Shown in pieces: positions 34,415-43,153 of a DNA stretch of 64,000 nt (its first letter is position 1; each line of letters opens with the position of its first letter). The DNA is from Thauera sp. JM12B12 (GTDB lineage Bacteria > Pseudomonadota > Gammaproteobacteria > Burkholderiales > Rhodocyclaceae): the NCBI RefSeq assembly GCF_039614725.1, contig NZ_CP154859.1:2294001-2358000 (forward strand), in the 5' to 3' direction. The notes under the pieces are model-generated. The model worked only from the letters and a program-made list of their open reading frames with translations, made no database searches and was not told the DNA's origin. The position numbers were made by a program, and so were the translations under genes.

Positions 34415-35851
34415 TCAGGGCGTGACCTGCGCCTCCATCATCGCCAGGAAGTGCTCGGAGTACGGCGGCAGCAGGCCCCACTCCCGACGCGGGTCGTAGG
34501 CCGGCGCCTTGAACACCGTGCGCGTGTGGCTGAACTCGAGGAAACCTTCGCGGCCGTGGTAGTGCCCCATGCCGGAATCGCCCACGCCACCGAAGGGCGC
34601 ATCCTCCATCGCGGCGTGGAACATCGCCTCGTTGATCGTGACCCCGCCCGACAGCGTGTGCTCGAGCACGCGCTGCTGCTCGGCTTCGTCCTCGCCGAAG
34701 TAGTACAGCGCGAGCGGGCGCGGACGGGAATTGATGTCGGCGATCACAGCATCGATCGTCTCAAAGGGCTTGACCACCACCGCCGGCCCGAAGATCTCCT
34801 CCTGCATGATCTTCGCGCCCTGCGGCGGGTCGATAACGATGGAGAGCGGACGCCGGCGGCCTGCCGCATCGGCGGCAAGCGGCGCCGGTGCGCACTCGAC
34901 GCGCGCGCCGGCCTGGACGGCATCGCTCACGTAGGACTCGACGCGCGCCAGGTGGCGATCGTTCACCACCGCCACCATGTCCGGGTTGCCCGCGACGCTC
35001 GGGAACAGCTCGCCGAAGCTGCGCTTGAGCGCGGCGACGAAGGCCTCGAGCTGCTCACGGGCCACGTAGACGACGTCCGGATTCACGCACAGCTGGCCGC
35101 CGTTGCTCGCCTTCGCCGCGGCGATGCGGAAGGCCGCGGTCGCCAGGTCGGCGCTGCGGGCGACGATGGTGGGTGACTTGCCACCCAATTCGAGTGTCAC
35201 CGGCACCAGGTTCTGCGACGCGTTGCGCATCACCGCCTTGCCCACCTGTGTGCTGCCGGTGAACACGATGTGATCGAAAGGCTGCGCGGTGAAGACTTCG
35301 CCCATGTCCGGGCCGCCGGTGACGACGCCGACCTCGAGCGGATCGAACATGTCGACCACCGCCTCGGCCACCACCTGAGCGGTGCGCGACACCACCTCGG
35401 AGGGCTTGAGGATGGCGCGGTTGCCGGCGGCGAGCGCGCTGGCGAGCGGGCTGAACAGCGTGAACAACGGCGCGTTCCAGGTGCCGATGATGCCCACCGT
35501 GCCCTTGGGCTGGTACATGACCCAGGCCTGGGCGCCGAGCTGGTCGTAGGGCGGGAACGGCGTGCGCGGCTCGCTCGCCATCCAGGGCTCGAAGTGATCG
35601 CGCGCGTACTTGAGCGAGGTCAGCGAGCCGAGCACGTCGTTCATCAGCGAGTAGCCCCTGGGGCGCCCGCCAAAGTCCGCGTCCATCGCCTCGACCAGAG
35701 GCTTGTGGTACTTCACCAGCAGGTCGATCGCGGTCTGGATGCGGCGCTTGCGCTCGGCGGCACTGACCGCACCGGCGGCATTGAAGGCCTGGCGCTGTTG
35801 CTGGAGCAGGCCAGCGAGGCCTGCAGCGGTGGTGATGATCTCTTTCGTCAC
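34415..35851 (-). CDS. Aldehyde dehydrogenase, coniferyl-aldehyde dehydrogenase-like
   Basis: The 478-residue NAD(P)-dependent enzyme has the cofactor-site segment GIIGTWNAPLFTLFSPLASA, the catalytic Glu in VTLELGGKSPT, the catalytic Cys in NGGQLCVNPD, and the C-terminal SGGVTINEAMFHAAMEDAPF. The length and the absence of an N-terminal extension match the coniferyl-aldehyde dehydrogenase branch (class 3-like). The start is a GTG at 35851 with GGAG upstream; the longer frame would run into the divergent gene. Two operator copies lie in the gap upstream. It oxidises an aldehyde formed in catabolism; which one is unknown. Confidence 0.85.
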   Translation of the reverse strand: MTKEIITTAAGLAGLLQQQRQAFNAAGAVSAAERKRRIQTAIDLLVKYHKPLVEAMDADFGGRPRGYSLMNDVLGSLTSLKYARDHFEPWMASEPRTPFPPYDQLGAQAWVMYQPKGTVGIIGTWNAPLFTLFSPLASALAAGNRAILKPSEVVSRTAQVVAEAVVDMFDPLEVGVVTGGPDMGEVFTAQPFDHIVFTGSTQVGKAVMRNASQNLVPVTLELGGKSPTIVARSADLATAAFRIAAAKASNGGQLCVNPDVVYVAREQLEAFVAALKRSFGELFPSVAGNPDMVAVVNDRHLARVESYVSDAVQAGARVECAPAPLAADAAGRRRPLSIVIDPPQGAKIMQEEIFGPAVVVKPFETIDAVIADINSRPRPLALYYFGEDEAEQQRVLEHTLSGGVTINEAMFHAAMEDAPFGGVGDSGMGHYHGREGFLEFSHTRTVFKAPAYDPRREWGLLPPYSEHFLAMMEAQVTP

Positions 35852-35932
35852 GGGGATCGCTCCGGGTTGCGGGACAGAATTGCAGACACCTGCATGCTGT
35901 CGCGACCTTACCCCGAGCGCCAGGAATACGCG

Positions 35933-35948
35933 TCGTCCGATCGGACGA
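35933..35948. promoter_or_regulatory. Operator copy, perfect palindrome TCGTCCGATCGGACGA
   Basis: This is the only fully symmetric 16-base member of the operator family and best defines the consensus CGTCC-N4-GGACG. It is 82 bases upstream of the aldehyde dehydrogenase GTG and 110 bases upstream of the flavin reductase ATG. Confidence 0.6.
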
Positions 35949-35977
35949 GCGCGACGCCCGTCATGCGCAGAAACGCT

Positions 35978-35993
35978 AGTCCGTTGGGACGAT
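35978..35993. promoter_or_regulatory. Operator copy AGTCCGTTGGGACGAT
   Basis: This second copy in the same divergent gap has its start 45 bases from the start of the perfect palindrome. The right half GGACGAT is intact and the left half has A for C at its first base. It lies 65 bases before the flavin reductase ATG. Confidence 0.5.
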
Positions 35994-36057
35994 GACCCTC
36001 GGCCCCGCCGAAATCCATACTCGATGCCATCACCCTTCCGGTCCTGCGAGACAGAAC

Positions 36058-37035
36058 ATGACGACGCAAACGGGCTTCGACCCCCAGGCATTCCGCGCGG
36101 CGCTCGGCACCTTCACCACCGGCGTCACCATCATCACGACCCGGGCTGCAGATGGCGAGGCCATCGGCATCACCGCCAACAGCTTCAACTCGGTCTCGCT
36201 CAACCCTCCGCTCGTGCTGTGGAGCCTGGCGAAGAACGCGCGCAGCCTGGCGGCCTTCTCGACCGCCAAGCACTGGAACGTGCACGTGCTGTCGGCCGAG
36301 CAGGAGGCGCTGTCGGGCCGCTTCGCGCGCCAGGGCGAGGACAAGTTCGCCGGCCTCGAGCTGGATGAGGGCATCAGCAAGGCCCCGCTGCTCACCGACT
36401 GCACCGCGCGCTTCCAGTGCCGCACCGCCTTCAGCTACGACGGCGGTGACCATGTCATCTTCGTCGGCGAGGTGCTGGCCTACGACCACAGCAACCTGCC
36501 GCCGCTGGTGTTCCAGAGCGGGCAGTACGCGCTGGCCGCGCGCAAGCCGCGCGAGGAAGTCCGCCTGGGCGCCACGCCGCCGCCCGAGTGCAGCTACACC
36601 GAGGACCTCCTCGGCTACCTGCTGGGCCGTGCGCATTATCAGATGCTGTACGCCCTGCGCCAGCTGCTGAGCACCCAGGCGCTGGACGAGCGCTCGTTCT
36701 TCATCCTGTCGGTGCTGTCGATCCAGGACCGCCTGACCCTCGATGAACTCAACGCCTTCATTGCCTACACCGGCATGCTGGCCAGCGCCGAATCGATGGC
36801 TGCCCTCGAGTCCCAGCAGCTCGTCGCGCTCGAAACCGACGACGGCGAGACACGCTACGCGCTGACCGCGGACGGTCGCGAGGCCTCGCTGCGCCAGATC
36901 GCGCTCGCCAAGGCGGTCGAGGAAGACATCGCCGCCAAGCTCGGCACCGGCGACACGATGGCCCTCAAGCTGCTGCTCAAGCGCCTGATCTCGACCAGCG
37001 ACCCCGGCATGCCCGACCTCTGGTCGGCGCGCTGA
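36058..37035 (+). CDS. Flavin reductase fused to a MarR-like domain (HpaH/C1-type reductase of a two-component monooxygenase)
   Basis: The 325-residue protein has an N-terminal flavin reductase domain (ALGTFTTGVTIITTRAADGE, then GITANSFNSVSLNPPLVLWS) to about residue 165, and a C-terminal winged-helix part (SFFILSVLSIQDRLTLDELN, LVALETDDGETRYALTADG). The same fusion is known in the Acinetobacter 4-hydroxyphenylacetate 3-hydroxylase reductase C1, where the MarR-like half binds the substrate and stimulates FMN reduction. A ligand-gated supplier of reduced flavin is therefore likely. No oxygenase partner gene is in the window. It opens the rightward operon to 42.1 kb. Confidence 0.85.
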   Translation: MTTQTGFDPQAFRAALGTFTTGVTIITTRAADGEAIGITANSFNSVSLNPPLVLWSLAKNARSLAAFSTAKHWNVHVLSAEQEALSGRFARQGEDKFAGLELDEGISKAPLLTDCTARFQCRTAFSYDGGDHVIFVGEVLAYDHSNLPPLVFQSGQYALAARKPREEVRLGATPPPECSYTEDLLGYLLGRAHYQMLYALRQLLSTQALDERSFFILSVLSIQDRLTLDELNAFIAYTGMLASAESMAALESQQLVALETDDGETRYALTADGREASLRQIALAKAVEEDIAAKLGTGDTMALKLLLKRLISTSDPGMPDLWSAR

Positions 37036-37094
37036 CACGCCCTGCCGACTCGCCACACTCTCCCGCGCCACCGAACGACAAGAAAGGACACCCC

Positions 37095-37868
37095 ATGCCC
37101 CTGATCGAACGCTTCCGCCTGGACAACCAGGTCGCCATCGTCACCGGCGGCGGCCGCGGCATCGGCCGCGCCATCGCCCTGAGCTATGCCGAGGCCGGGG
37201 CCGACGTGGTGTGCGCGGCGCGCACGCTGGCCGACGTCGAGGCCGTGGCGGAAGAGGTCCGCGGCCTCGGCCGGCGCGCGCTCGCCGTGCAGTGCGACGT
37301 CACCGACCTGCCGCAGCTGGCGGGCGTGGTCGAGGCCGCGCTGAAGGCCTTCGGCCGCATCACCCACCTGGTCAACAACGCTGGCGGCTCCGGCCCCAAC
37401 GACCCGCTCAAGATGTCCGCCGAGAAGTTCGAGGGGGTGTTCCGCTTCAACGTCAGCTCGGCCTACGAGCTCACCCGCCTGTGCGTGCCGCACATGCGCG
37501 CGGCCGGCGGTGGCAACGTGATCAACATCACCTCGGGCGCGGCTCGCTACGCCCAGCCCTACTTCAGCGCCTATGGCACCGCCAAGGCCGGACTCTCCCA
37601 ATTGACGCGCCTGCTGGCGCAGGATTTCGCGCCCGACGTCCGCGTGAACGCGATCGCGCCCGGACCGATCATGACCGCCGCGCTCGACCGTGCCCTGCCC
37701 GCCAACATGCGCGAGGGCATGATCAAGAACACGCCCCTGAAGCGCCTCGGCGAGGTCGAGGACATCGCCGCAGCCGCGCTCTATCTCGCCACGCCGGCCT
37801 CGGCCTGGGTGACGGGCAAGATCATCGAGGTCGATGGTGGCGCCGAGTCGAGCGTCTGGCCCGGCTGA
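37095..37868 (+). CDS. SDR family oxidoreductase
   Basis: The 257-residue classical SDR has TGGGRGIG at residues 17-24, NNAG at 94-97, Ser147 and YGTAK at 160-164. The CAART end of beta-2 suggests NADP. AAAGGA precedes the ATG. It is the second gene of the operon carrying the flavin reductase and the hydratase/dehydrogenase/aldolase trio, and its stop lies 28 bases before the hydratase start. Resemblance to 7-alpha-hydroxysteroid dehydrogenases is general to this SDR type and does not prove the substrate. Confidence 0.88.
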   Translation: MPLIERFRLDNQVAIVTGGGRGIGRAIALSYAEAGADVVCAARTLADVEAVAEEVRGLGRRALAVQCDVTDLPQLAGVVEAALKAFGRITHLVNNAGGSGPNDPLKMSAEKFEGVFRFNVSSAYELTRLCVPHMRAAGGGNVINITSGAARYAQPYFSAYGTAKAGLSQLTRLLAQDFAPDVRVNAIAPGPIMTAALDRALPANMREGMIKNTPLKRLGEVEDIAAAALYLATPASAWVTGKIIEVDGGAESSVWPG

Positions 37869-37896
37869 TCCCTCCCGACCTGGCTCTCGCTCACGA

Positions 37897-38697
37897 ATGA
37901 ACCCGAACATGGACACTTCGCTGATCCGTCGCCTCGGCGACGAACTCTACGCCGCCCTGCGCGAACGCCGCACGCTGACGCCCCTGACCGACCGCCATCC
38001 GGAGATCGGCATCGACGACGCGTACCACATCTCGCTGCACATGCTCGAGCGCCGCCAGGCTGCCGGCGAGCGCGTGGTGGGCAAGAAGATCGGCGTCACC
38101 AGCAAGCCGGTGCAGGACATGCTCAACGTGCATCAGCCCGACTTCGGCTTCCTCACCGATGCCATGCACTATGCGGACGGCGCCACCATCGCGATCGCCG
38201 CGGCCGGACTGATCCAGCCGCGCGCCGAGGGCGAGATCGCCTTCATGCTGAAGTCGGACCTGCACGGCCCGGGCGTGACCAGGGAGGACGTGCTCGCGGC
38301 CACGGCCTGGGTTGCGCCCTGCTTCGAGATCGTCGATTCCCGCATCGACGACTGGAAGATCCGGATCCAGGACACCGTGGCCGACAACGCCTCCTGCGGC
38401 GTATTCGTGATCGGCGAGCAGCACACCGACCCGGCCGGGCTGGACCTCGCGGCCGTGCGCATGCGCATGTCGCGCAATGGCGAACCCGTCGGCGAAGGCC
38501 TCGGCTCCGCGGTGCAGGGCCATCCGGCCGAGGCCGTGGCCTGGCTCGCGAACACGCTCGGCCGCTTCGGCATCCCCTTCCGCGCCGGCGAGCTGATCCT
38601 GTCCGGTTCGCTCGCGCCGCTGGTTCCTGCGCGCGCAGGTGATCGTTTCGAAATGGAGATCGAGGGCCTCGGCCGCTGTTCGGTGGCGTTCAGCTGA
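37897..38697 (+). CDS. 2-hydroxypenta-2,4-dienoate hydratase (MhpD/HsaE family)
   Basis: The 266-residue fumarylacetoacetate-hydrolase-fold enzyme has the family segments [33 protein letters not shown], and a metal-site region ending [13 protein letters not shown] (here [18 protein letters not shown]). It adds water to 2-hydroxypenta-2,4-dienoate to give 4-hydroxy-2-oxovalerate. The next two genes encode the acetaldehyde dehydrogenase and aldolase that process the product. The first ATG at 37897 was taken; a second at 37909 is possible, and neither has a clear ribosome-binding site. Confidence 0.88.
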   Translation: MNPNMDTSLIRRLGDELYAALRERRTLTPLTDRHPEIGIDDAYHISLHMLERRQAAGERVVGKKIGVTSKPVQDMLNVHQPDFGFLTDAMHYADGATIAIAAAGLIQPRAEGEIAFMLKSDLHGPGVTREDVLAATAWVAPCFEIVDSRIDDWKIRIQDTVADNASCGVFVIGEQHTDPAGLDLAAVRMRMSRNGEPVGEGLGSAVQGHPAEAVAWLANTLGRFGIPFRAGELILSGSLAPLVPARAGDRFEMEIEGLGRCSVAFS

Positions 38698-38830
38698 TCT
38701 CGACCGTCTGCAGGCGTGCGGCGGCGTCTCTCTCCCTCGTCCCCCCGCCGCCGCGCTGCCTGCACCCCGCGCAATCCTTCCCCATTCCAGCACACGGCCA
38801 TTCGCGGCCGCAACGCGGAGAGCTATTCAC

Positions 38831-39757
38831 ATGAGCAACAAGATCAAATGCGCCCTGATCGGTCCGGGCAACATCGGCACCGACCTGCTGTACAAGTTGA
38901 AGCGCAGCCCGGTGCTCGAGCCGGTCTGGATGGTGGGCATCGACGCCACCTCGGAGGGCCTGGCGCGCGCGCGCGAACTCGGCCTCAAGACCACCGCCGA
39001 GGGCGTCGATGGGCTGCTGCCGCATGTGCTGGCCGACGGCGTGCAGATCGCCTTCGACGCCACCAGCGCCTACGTCCATGCCGAGAACAGCCGCAAGCTC
39101 AACGAACTCGGCGTGCTGATGATCGACCTCACCCCCGCGGCCATCGGCCCCTTCTGCGTGCCGCCGGTCAATCTGGTGGAACACGTCGGCAAGGGCGAGA
39201 TGAACGTCAACATGGTCACCTGCGGCGGCCAGGCCACGATCCCGATGGTTGCGGCCGTGTCGCGCGTGCAGCCGGTGGCCTACGGCGAGATCGTCGCCAC
39301 CGTGTCCTCCAAGTCGGCCGGCCCCGGCACGCGCAAGAACATCGACGAATTCACCCGCACCACCGCGGGCGCGGTCGAGAAGGTCGGCGGCGCGAAGAAG
39401 GGCAAGGCGATCATCATCCTGAATCCGGCCGAGCCGCCGCTGATCATGCGCGACACGGTGCATTGCCTGACCGAGACCGAACCCGACCAGGCCGCGATCA
39501 CCGAATCCACCCACGCCATGATCCGCGAGGTGCAGAAGTACGTGCCCGGCTACCGCCTGGTCAATGGCCCGGTGTTCGACGGCAACCGCGTCTCGGTGTA
39601 CCTGGAGGTCGAAGGCCTGGGCGACTATCTGCCCAAGTACGCCGGCAACCTCGACATCATGACCGCGGCCGGTGCGCGCACCGCCGAGATGTTCGCCGAG
39701 GAGATCCTCGCCGGGCGTCTGAAGCTCGAATCCAACCGCGCCACCATGGTGGCCTGA
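38831..39757 (+). CDS. Acetaldehyde dehydrogenase (acylating), MhpF/HsaG family
   Basis: The 308-residue protein starts [20 protein letters not shown], with the NAD-binding GPGNIG motif, and has the catalytic Cys in [14 protein letters not shown]. It converts acetaldehyde (or propanal in the steroid version) plus CoA to the acyl-CoA. It forms a channelling complex with the aldolase encoded 27 bases downstream. A Pro/Ala-rich upstream extension of the frame is not protein-like, so the ATG at 38831 is used. BphJ and DmpF are other named members. Confidence 0.94.
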   Translation: MSNKIKCALIGPGNIGTDLLYKLKRSPVLEPVWMVGIDATSEGLARARELGLKTTAEGVDGLLPHVLADGVQIAFDATSAYVHAENSRKLNELGVLMIDLTPAAIGPFCVPPVNLVEHVGKGEMNVNMVTCGGQATIPMVAAVSRVQPVAYGEIVATVSSKSAGPGTRKNIDEFTRTTAGAVEKVGGAKKGKAIIILNPAEPPLIMRDTVHCLTETEPDQAAITESTHAMIREVQKYVPGYRLVNGPVFDGNRVSVYLEVEGLGDYLPKYAGNLDIMTAAGARTAEMFAEEILAGRLKLESNRATMVA

Positions 39758-39784
39758 GCGCCCCGGCCACAAGGAGAGATGAAC

Positions 39785-40819
39785 ATGGAACTTCGCGGCA
39801 AGAAGATCACCGTCCACGACATGACCCTGCGTGACGGCATGCACCCCAAGCGCCACCTGATGACGCTCGAGCAGATGAAGAGCATCGCCACCGGGCTCGA
39901 TGAAGCGGGCGTGCCGCTGATCGAGGTCACCCACGGCGACGGCCTCGGTGGCAGCTCGGTGAACTACGGCTTCCCGGCGCACAGCGACGAGGAGTACCTC
40001 GGCGCGGTGATCCCGCTGATGAAGCAGGCCAAGGTCTCGGCGCTGCTGCTGCCGGGCATCGGCACCGTCGATCACCTGCAGATGGCGCACGAGCTGGGGG
40101 TCTCCACCATCCGCGTGGCCACCCACTGCACCGAGGCCGACGTCTCCGAGCAGCACATCGGCATGGCCCGCAAGCTCGGCATGGACACCGTCGGCTTCCT
40201 GATGATGGCGCACATGAACAGCCCCGAAGGGCTGGTCAAGCAGGCGAAACTGATGGAGAGCTACGGCGCCAACTGCATCTACGTCACCGACTCCGCCGGC
40301 CACCTGCTGCCCGACACGGTCAAGGCGCGCCTGGCCGCGGTGCGCGACGCGCTGAAGCCCGAGACCGAGCTCGGCTTCCACGGCCACCACAACCTCGCCA
40401 TGGGCGTGGCCAACAGCCTGGCCGCGCTCGAAGTCGGCGCCAACCGCATCGACGCCGCCGCCGCGGGCCTGGGTGCCGGCGCGGGCAACACGCCGCTGGA
40501 AGTCTTCATCGCGGTGTGCGACCTGATGGGCATCGAGACCGGCGTGGACGTGTTCAGGATCCAGGACGTGGCCGAAGACCTGGTGGTGCCGATCATGGAC
40601 TTCCCGATCCGCATCGACCGCGACGCGCTCACGCTCGGCTACGCCGGCGTGTATGGCTCCTTCCTGCTGTTCGCCAAGCGCGCCGAGAAGAAGTACGGCG
40701 TGCCCGCGCGCGAGATCCTGGTCGAGATGGGCCGCCGCGGCATGGTCGGCGGCCAGGAGGACATGATCGAGGATACGGCGCTGAACCTGGCGCGCGCACG
40801 ACAGGTGGCGCAGGCCTGA
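39785..40819 (+). CDS. 4-hydroxy-2-oxovalerate aldolase (MhpE/HsaF family)
   Basis: The 344-residue HMGL-like TIM-barrel enzyme has the metal/catalytic block [20 protein letters not shown], the [11 protein letters not shown] strand end and [15 protein letters not shown] with the His-x-His metal ligands. It cleaves 4-hydroxy-2-oxovalerate to pyruvate and acetaldehyde. The ATG at 39785 was preferred over 39779 because AAGGAG then lies at the right distance (eight bases instead of two). The product is passed to the dehydrogenase encoded upstream. The gene ends one base before the transporter ATG. Confidence 0.94.
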   Translation: MELRGKKITVHDMTLRDGMHPKRHLMTLEQMKSIATGLDEAGVPLIEVTHGDGLGGSSVNYGFPAHSDEEYLGAVIPLMKQAKVSALLLPGIGTVDHLQMAHELGVSTIRVATHCTEADVSEQHIGMARKLGMDTVGFLMMAHMNSPEGLVKQAKLMESYGANCIYVTDSAGHLLPDTVKARLAAVRDALKPETELGFHGHHNLAMGVANSLAALEVGANRIDAAAAGLGAGAGNTPLEVFIAVCDLMGIETGVDVFRIQDVAEDLVVPIMDFPIRIDRDALTLGYAGVYGSFLLFAKRAEKKYGVPAREILVEMGRRGMVGGQEDMIEDTALNLARARQVAQA

Positions 40820-40820
40820 C

Positions 40821-42122
40821 ATGACGACCGAGGCCCTGGCCCCTCCCGCCGCGCTATCGCCGTGGCGCAGTCATGGCCTCCTCTTCCTGCTCGCGATGAT
40901 GTACGCCGACAACTTCGTCGGCCGCCAGATCGTGGCCGTCATGATCGAGCCGATCAAGCAGGAGTTCGGCGCCAGCGACACCTCGATGGGCCTCATCTCC
41001 GGCCTCGCCTTCGCGGCGGTGTTCGCGGTGCTCGGCCTGCCGGCCGGGCGTCTGGCCGACCGCCTGCCGCGCATCGGGGTGGTGGCAGCGTCCTGCATGC
41101 TGTGGGGCGTCGCCACCATCCTGTGCGGCTTCACGGGCAGTTTCCTGTTGCTGGTGCTGGCACGCATGGCCGTGGCGGTTACCGAAGCGCCGGCGGCGCC
41201 CGCCGCGCTGTCACTGATCGCGGATCTCTATCCGCCGCAACGGCGCGCCTTCGCCATCAGCTTCTTCACCGCTGCCCCGACCTTCGCCGCGATCATCGCG
41301 CTCAGCCTCGGGGCCTGGATGGTCGATGTCTGGGGCTGGCGTACCACCTTCATCGTGGTCGGATCGCCGGCACTGCTGATCGGCATGCTGGTTCTGGCCT
41401 TAGGCCGCGAGCCCGGGCGGGGCCGCTGGGATGCCGCGGCCGAACACGCGCGACCGCTCGACCTTCGTTCGCCCCTCAAGGCGCTGTGGGCGGAGAAGGC
41501 CGTGCGCTACCTGATCCTGGCGGGGGCCACGGCAACACTGGGCGGCACCGCGTTCGGAATGTGGAACGCGACCTTCCTCGTGCGCTCCTACGGCCTCGCG
41601 TTGCAGCATGCCGGCCTCCTGACCGGGCTGGTGGGCGGCGTCAGCGCCGGCCTCGGGGTCATGTTCGCCGGCTGGCTGAGTGATCGCACCGGCTCGCGCG
41701 GTGCGCACTGGCGTCTCGGAGTCCCGATCCTCGGCCACGCGGTCGGACTGCTCTCACTGGCCACCTATCTCTTCTGGCCGGCCGACATCTGGATGGAGAT
41801 CGCGGGCGTACCGGTGCCCGAAGCGATGCTGTGGTGCGGCCTGCACGGCTTCTTCGCGGTATGGTGGCTCGGCCCCTCGTTCGCCCTGCTGACCACGCTC
41901 ACGAGTCCGCACATCCGCGCCCGCGCGATCGCCCTGCAGACCCTGCTCAGCACGCTTTTCGGCGTTGGCTTCGGCCCGCTGCTGATCGGCACGCTGAGCG
42001 ATCTGCTGCACCCGCTGCTGGGCAGCGAGGCGCTGCGCCACGCGCTGCTCGTCGGCTGCGCGACGTCCTTGAGCGCGATGATCCTCCTCTATCGCACCGG
42101 CCGACATCTCCCCCGCACATGA
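40821..42122 (+). CDS. MFS transporter, spinster-like
   Basis: The 433-residue, 12-helix protein opens with LLAMMYADNFVGRQIVAVMI and EPIKQEFGASDTSMGLISGL, the pattern of spinster-type MFS proteins (YxxNxxDRQI...EPIKxDLG). Motif A is GRLADRLPRIGVV. The start follows the aldolase stop with one base between, so it is coupled to the catabolic operon. Such transporters are frequent in aromatic and terpenoid loci; uptake of a carboxylated substrate is likely, but the direction is not visible. Confidence 0.87.
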   Translation: MTTEALAPPAALSPWRSHGLLFLLAMMYADNFVGRQIVAVMIEPIKQEFGASDTSMGLISGLAFAAVFAVLGLPAGRLADRLPRIGVVAASCMLWGVATILCGFTGSFLLLVLARMAVAVTEAPAAPAALSLIADLYPPQRRAFAISFFTAAPTFAAIIALSLGAWMVDVWGWRTTFIVVGSPALLIGMLVLALGREPGRGRWDAAAEHARPLDLRSPLKALWAEKAVRYLILAGATATLGGTAFGMWNATFLVRSYGLALQHAGLLTGLVGGVSAGLGVMFAGWLSDRTGSRGAHWRLGVPILGHAVGLLSLATYLFWPADIWMEIAGVPVPEAMLWCGLHGFFAVWWLGPSFALLTTLTSPHIRARAIALQTLLSTLFGVGFGPLLIGTLSDLLHPLLGSEALRHALLVGCATSLSAMILLYRTGRHLPRT

Positions 42123-42259
42123 GTCCCGCGTCAGTATCCCGCGCCTGATCCACGCGGATCGGCCGCGCGTGAAGCTCAGGACTACCCTACCCACCCCCGC
42201 GGGGACCGCTGGCCCCCGATCGGGGCGTCTGTCCATATTTGAATCGCACCCATAACTCA

Positions 42260-42276
42260 ATCAGGCGATGCCTGAT
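42260..42276. promoter_or_regulatory. Inverted repeat ATCAGGC-GAT-GCCTGAT upstream of the F420 genes
   Basis: Perfect seven-base arms around three bases lie 113 bases before the npdG ATG, in the 266-base gap after the transporter gene. It looks like an operator and is unrelated to the CGTCC/GGACG family. It has no T-run, so a terminator is less likely. Confidence 0.45.
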
Positions 42277-42388
42277 GAGGGCTCCTTCCCTAAGGTGGAT
42301 ACACAGCACCACAGGGCGAACTCAATGCCTCAGGCCGCATCCTGGCGGTTTGCCCTGGTGACAATTGAAATCAGGACGGGAGCAGGAC

Positions 42389-43060
42389 ATGGAGCAGACA
42401 ATCGCCGTGGTCGGCGGAACGGGTAACCTTGGCGCTGCACTCGCAAGGCGCTGGGCCAAGGCGGGCAAGAAGGTGATCATCGGCTCACGCACCGCGGAGA
42501 AGGCACGGGAAGCCGCCATAAGCCTGGGCGCGGGACTCGACACCGCAATCCTGTCTGCCTCGAATCTGGAGGCCGCCTGCGCTGCCGACATCGTGGTGAC
42601 GACCGTGCCTTTTTCCTCCCAAGCGGCCGTTCTCGAGGAGATCCGTCCCGCCTTGGCCGGAAAGATCCTGATCGACACCACCGTCCCACTCATGCCGCCC
42701 AAGGTTGCGCGCGTGCAGTTGCCCGCCGAGGGCAGCGCCGCCCAGCGCGCACGACAACTGGTCGGCGAGACGGTGCGAGTCGTTTCCGCCTTCCACAACG
42801 TCGCGGCCCACAAGCTCGCCACCGACCAGAAGGTGGAGTGCGACGTCCTGGTCTTCGGCGATGACAAGGAAGCACGTGCGGTCGCCGTGGCCCTGGCGGA
42901 CTGCGCGGGCCTACGCGGCCTACACGCCGGCGTGCTGGCTAACTCCGCCGCCGCCGAGGCACTGACCTCGATCCTCATTTTCCTCAACAAGACCTACAAG
43001 GTCGATGGGGCAGGCATCCGCATCACGGGCCGGCTCGATCGTTCCGCTGCCGCAGAGTGA
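42389..43060 (+). CDS. npdG: NADPH-dependent F420 reductase (F420H2:NADP oxidoreductase)
   Basis: The 223-residue protein has the NADP-binding motif GGTGNLG at residues 9-15, followed by GAALARRWAKAGKKVIIGSR with the Ser/Arg that favour NADP. The C-terminal part (SAFHNVAAHKLATD, then ALADCAGLRGLHAGVLANS) matches Fno/NpdG. It transfers hydride between NADPH and coenzyme F420. GGAG lies six bases before the ATG. It is followed by cofC and fbiC, which make the deazaflavin, so the unit both builds and charges F420. Confidence 0.85.
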   Translation: MEQTIAVVGGTGNLGAALARRWAKAGKKVIIGSRTAEKAREAAISLGAGLDTAILSASNLEAACAADIVVTTVPFSSQAAVLEEIRPALAGKILIDTTVPLMPPKVARVQLPAEGSAAQRARQLVGETVRVVSAFHNVAAHKLATDQKVECDVLVFGDDKEARAVAVALADCAGLRGLHAGVLANSAAAEALTSILIFLNKTYKVDGAGIRITGRLDRSAAAE

Positions 43061-43153
43061 GCCCCGAATGACATCCCAGAGCGGATGGGGTTGGCGCAGC
43101 CGGACCTTCCGCTTCGCCCGCGCCCTCCCGAACCGAAAAGGCGGACTAAAGCC

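Noticed and set aside
38690..40822. 710-codon open frame on the minus strand opposite the aldolase/acetaldehyde dehydrogenase genes
   Set aside because: Its His/Val/Asp/Gly-rich composition is that of an antisense shadow in high-GC DNA; the plus strand carries unmistakable catabolic genes with ribosome-binding sites.
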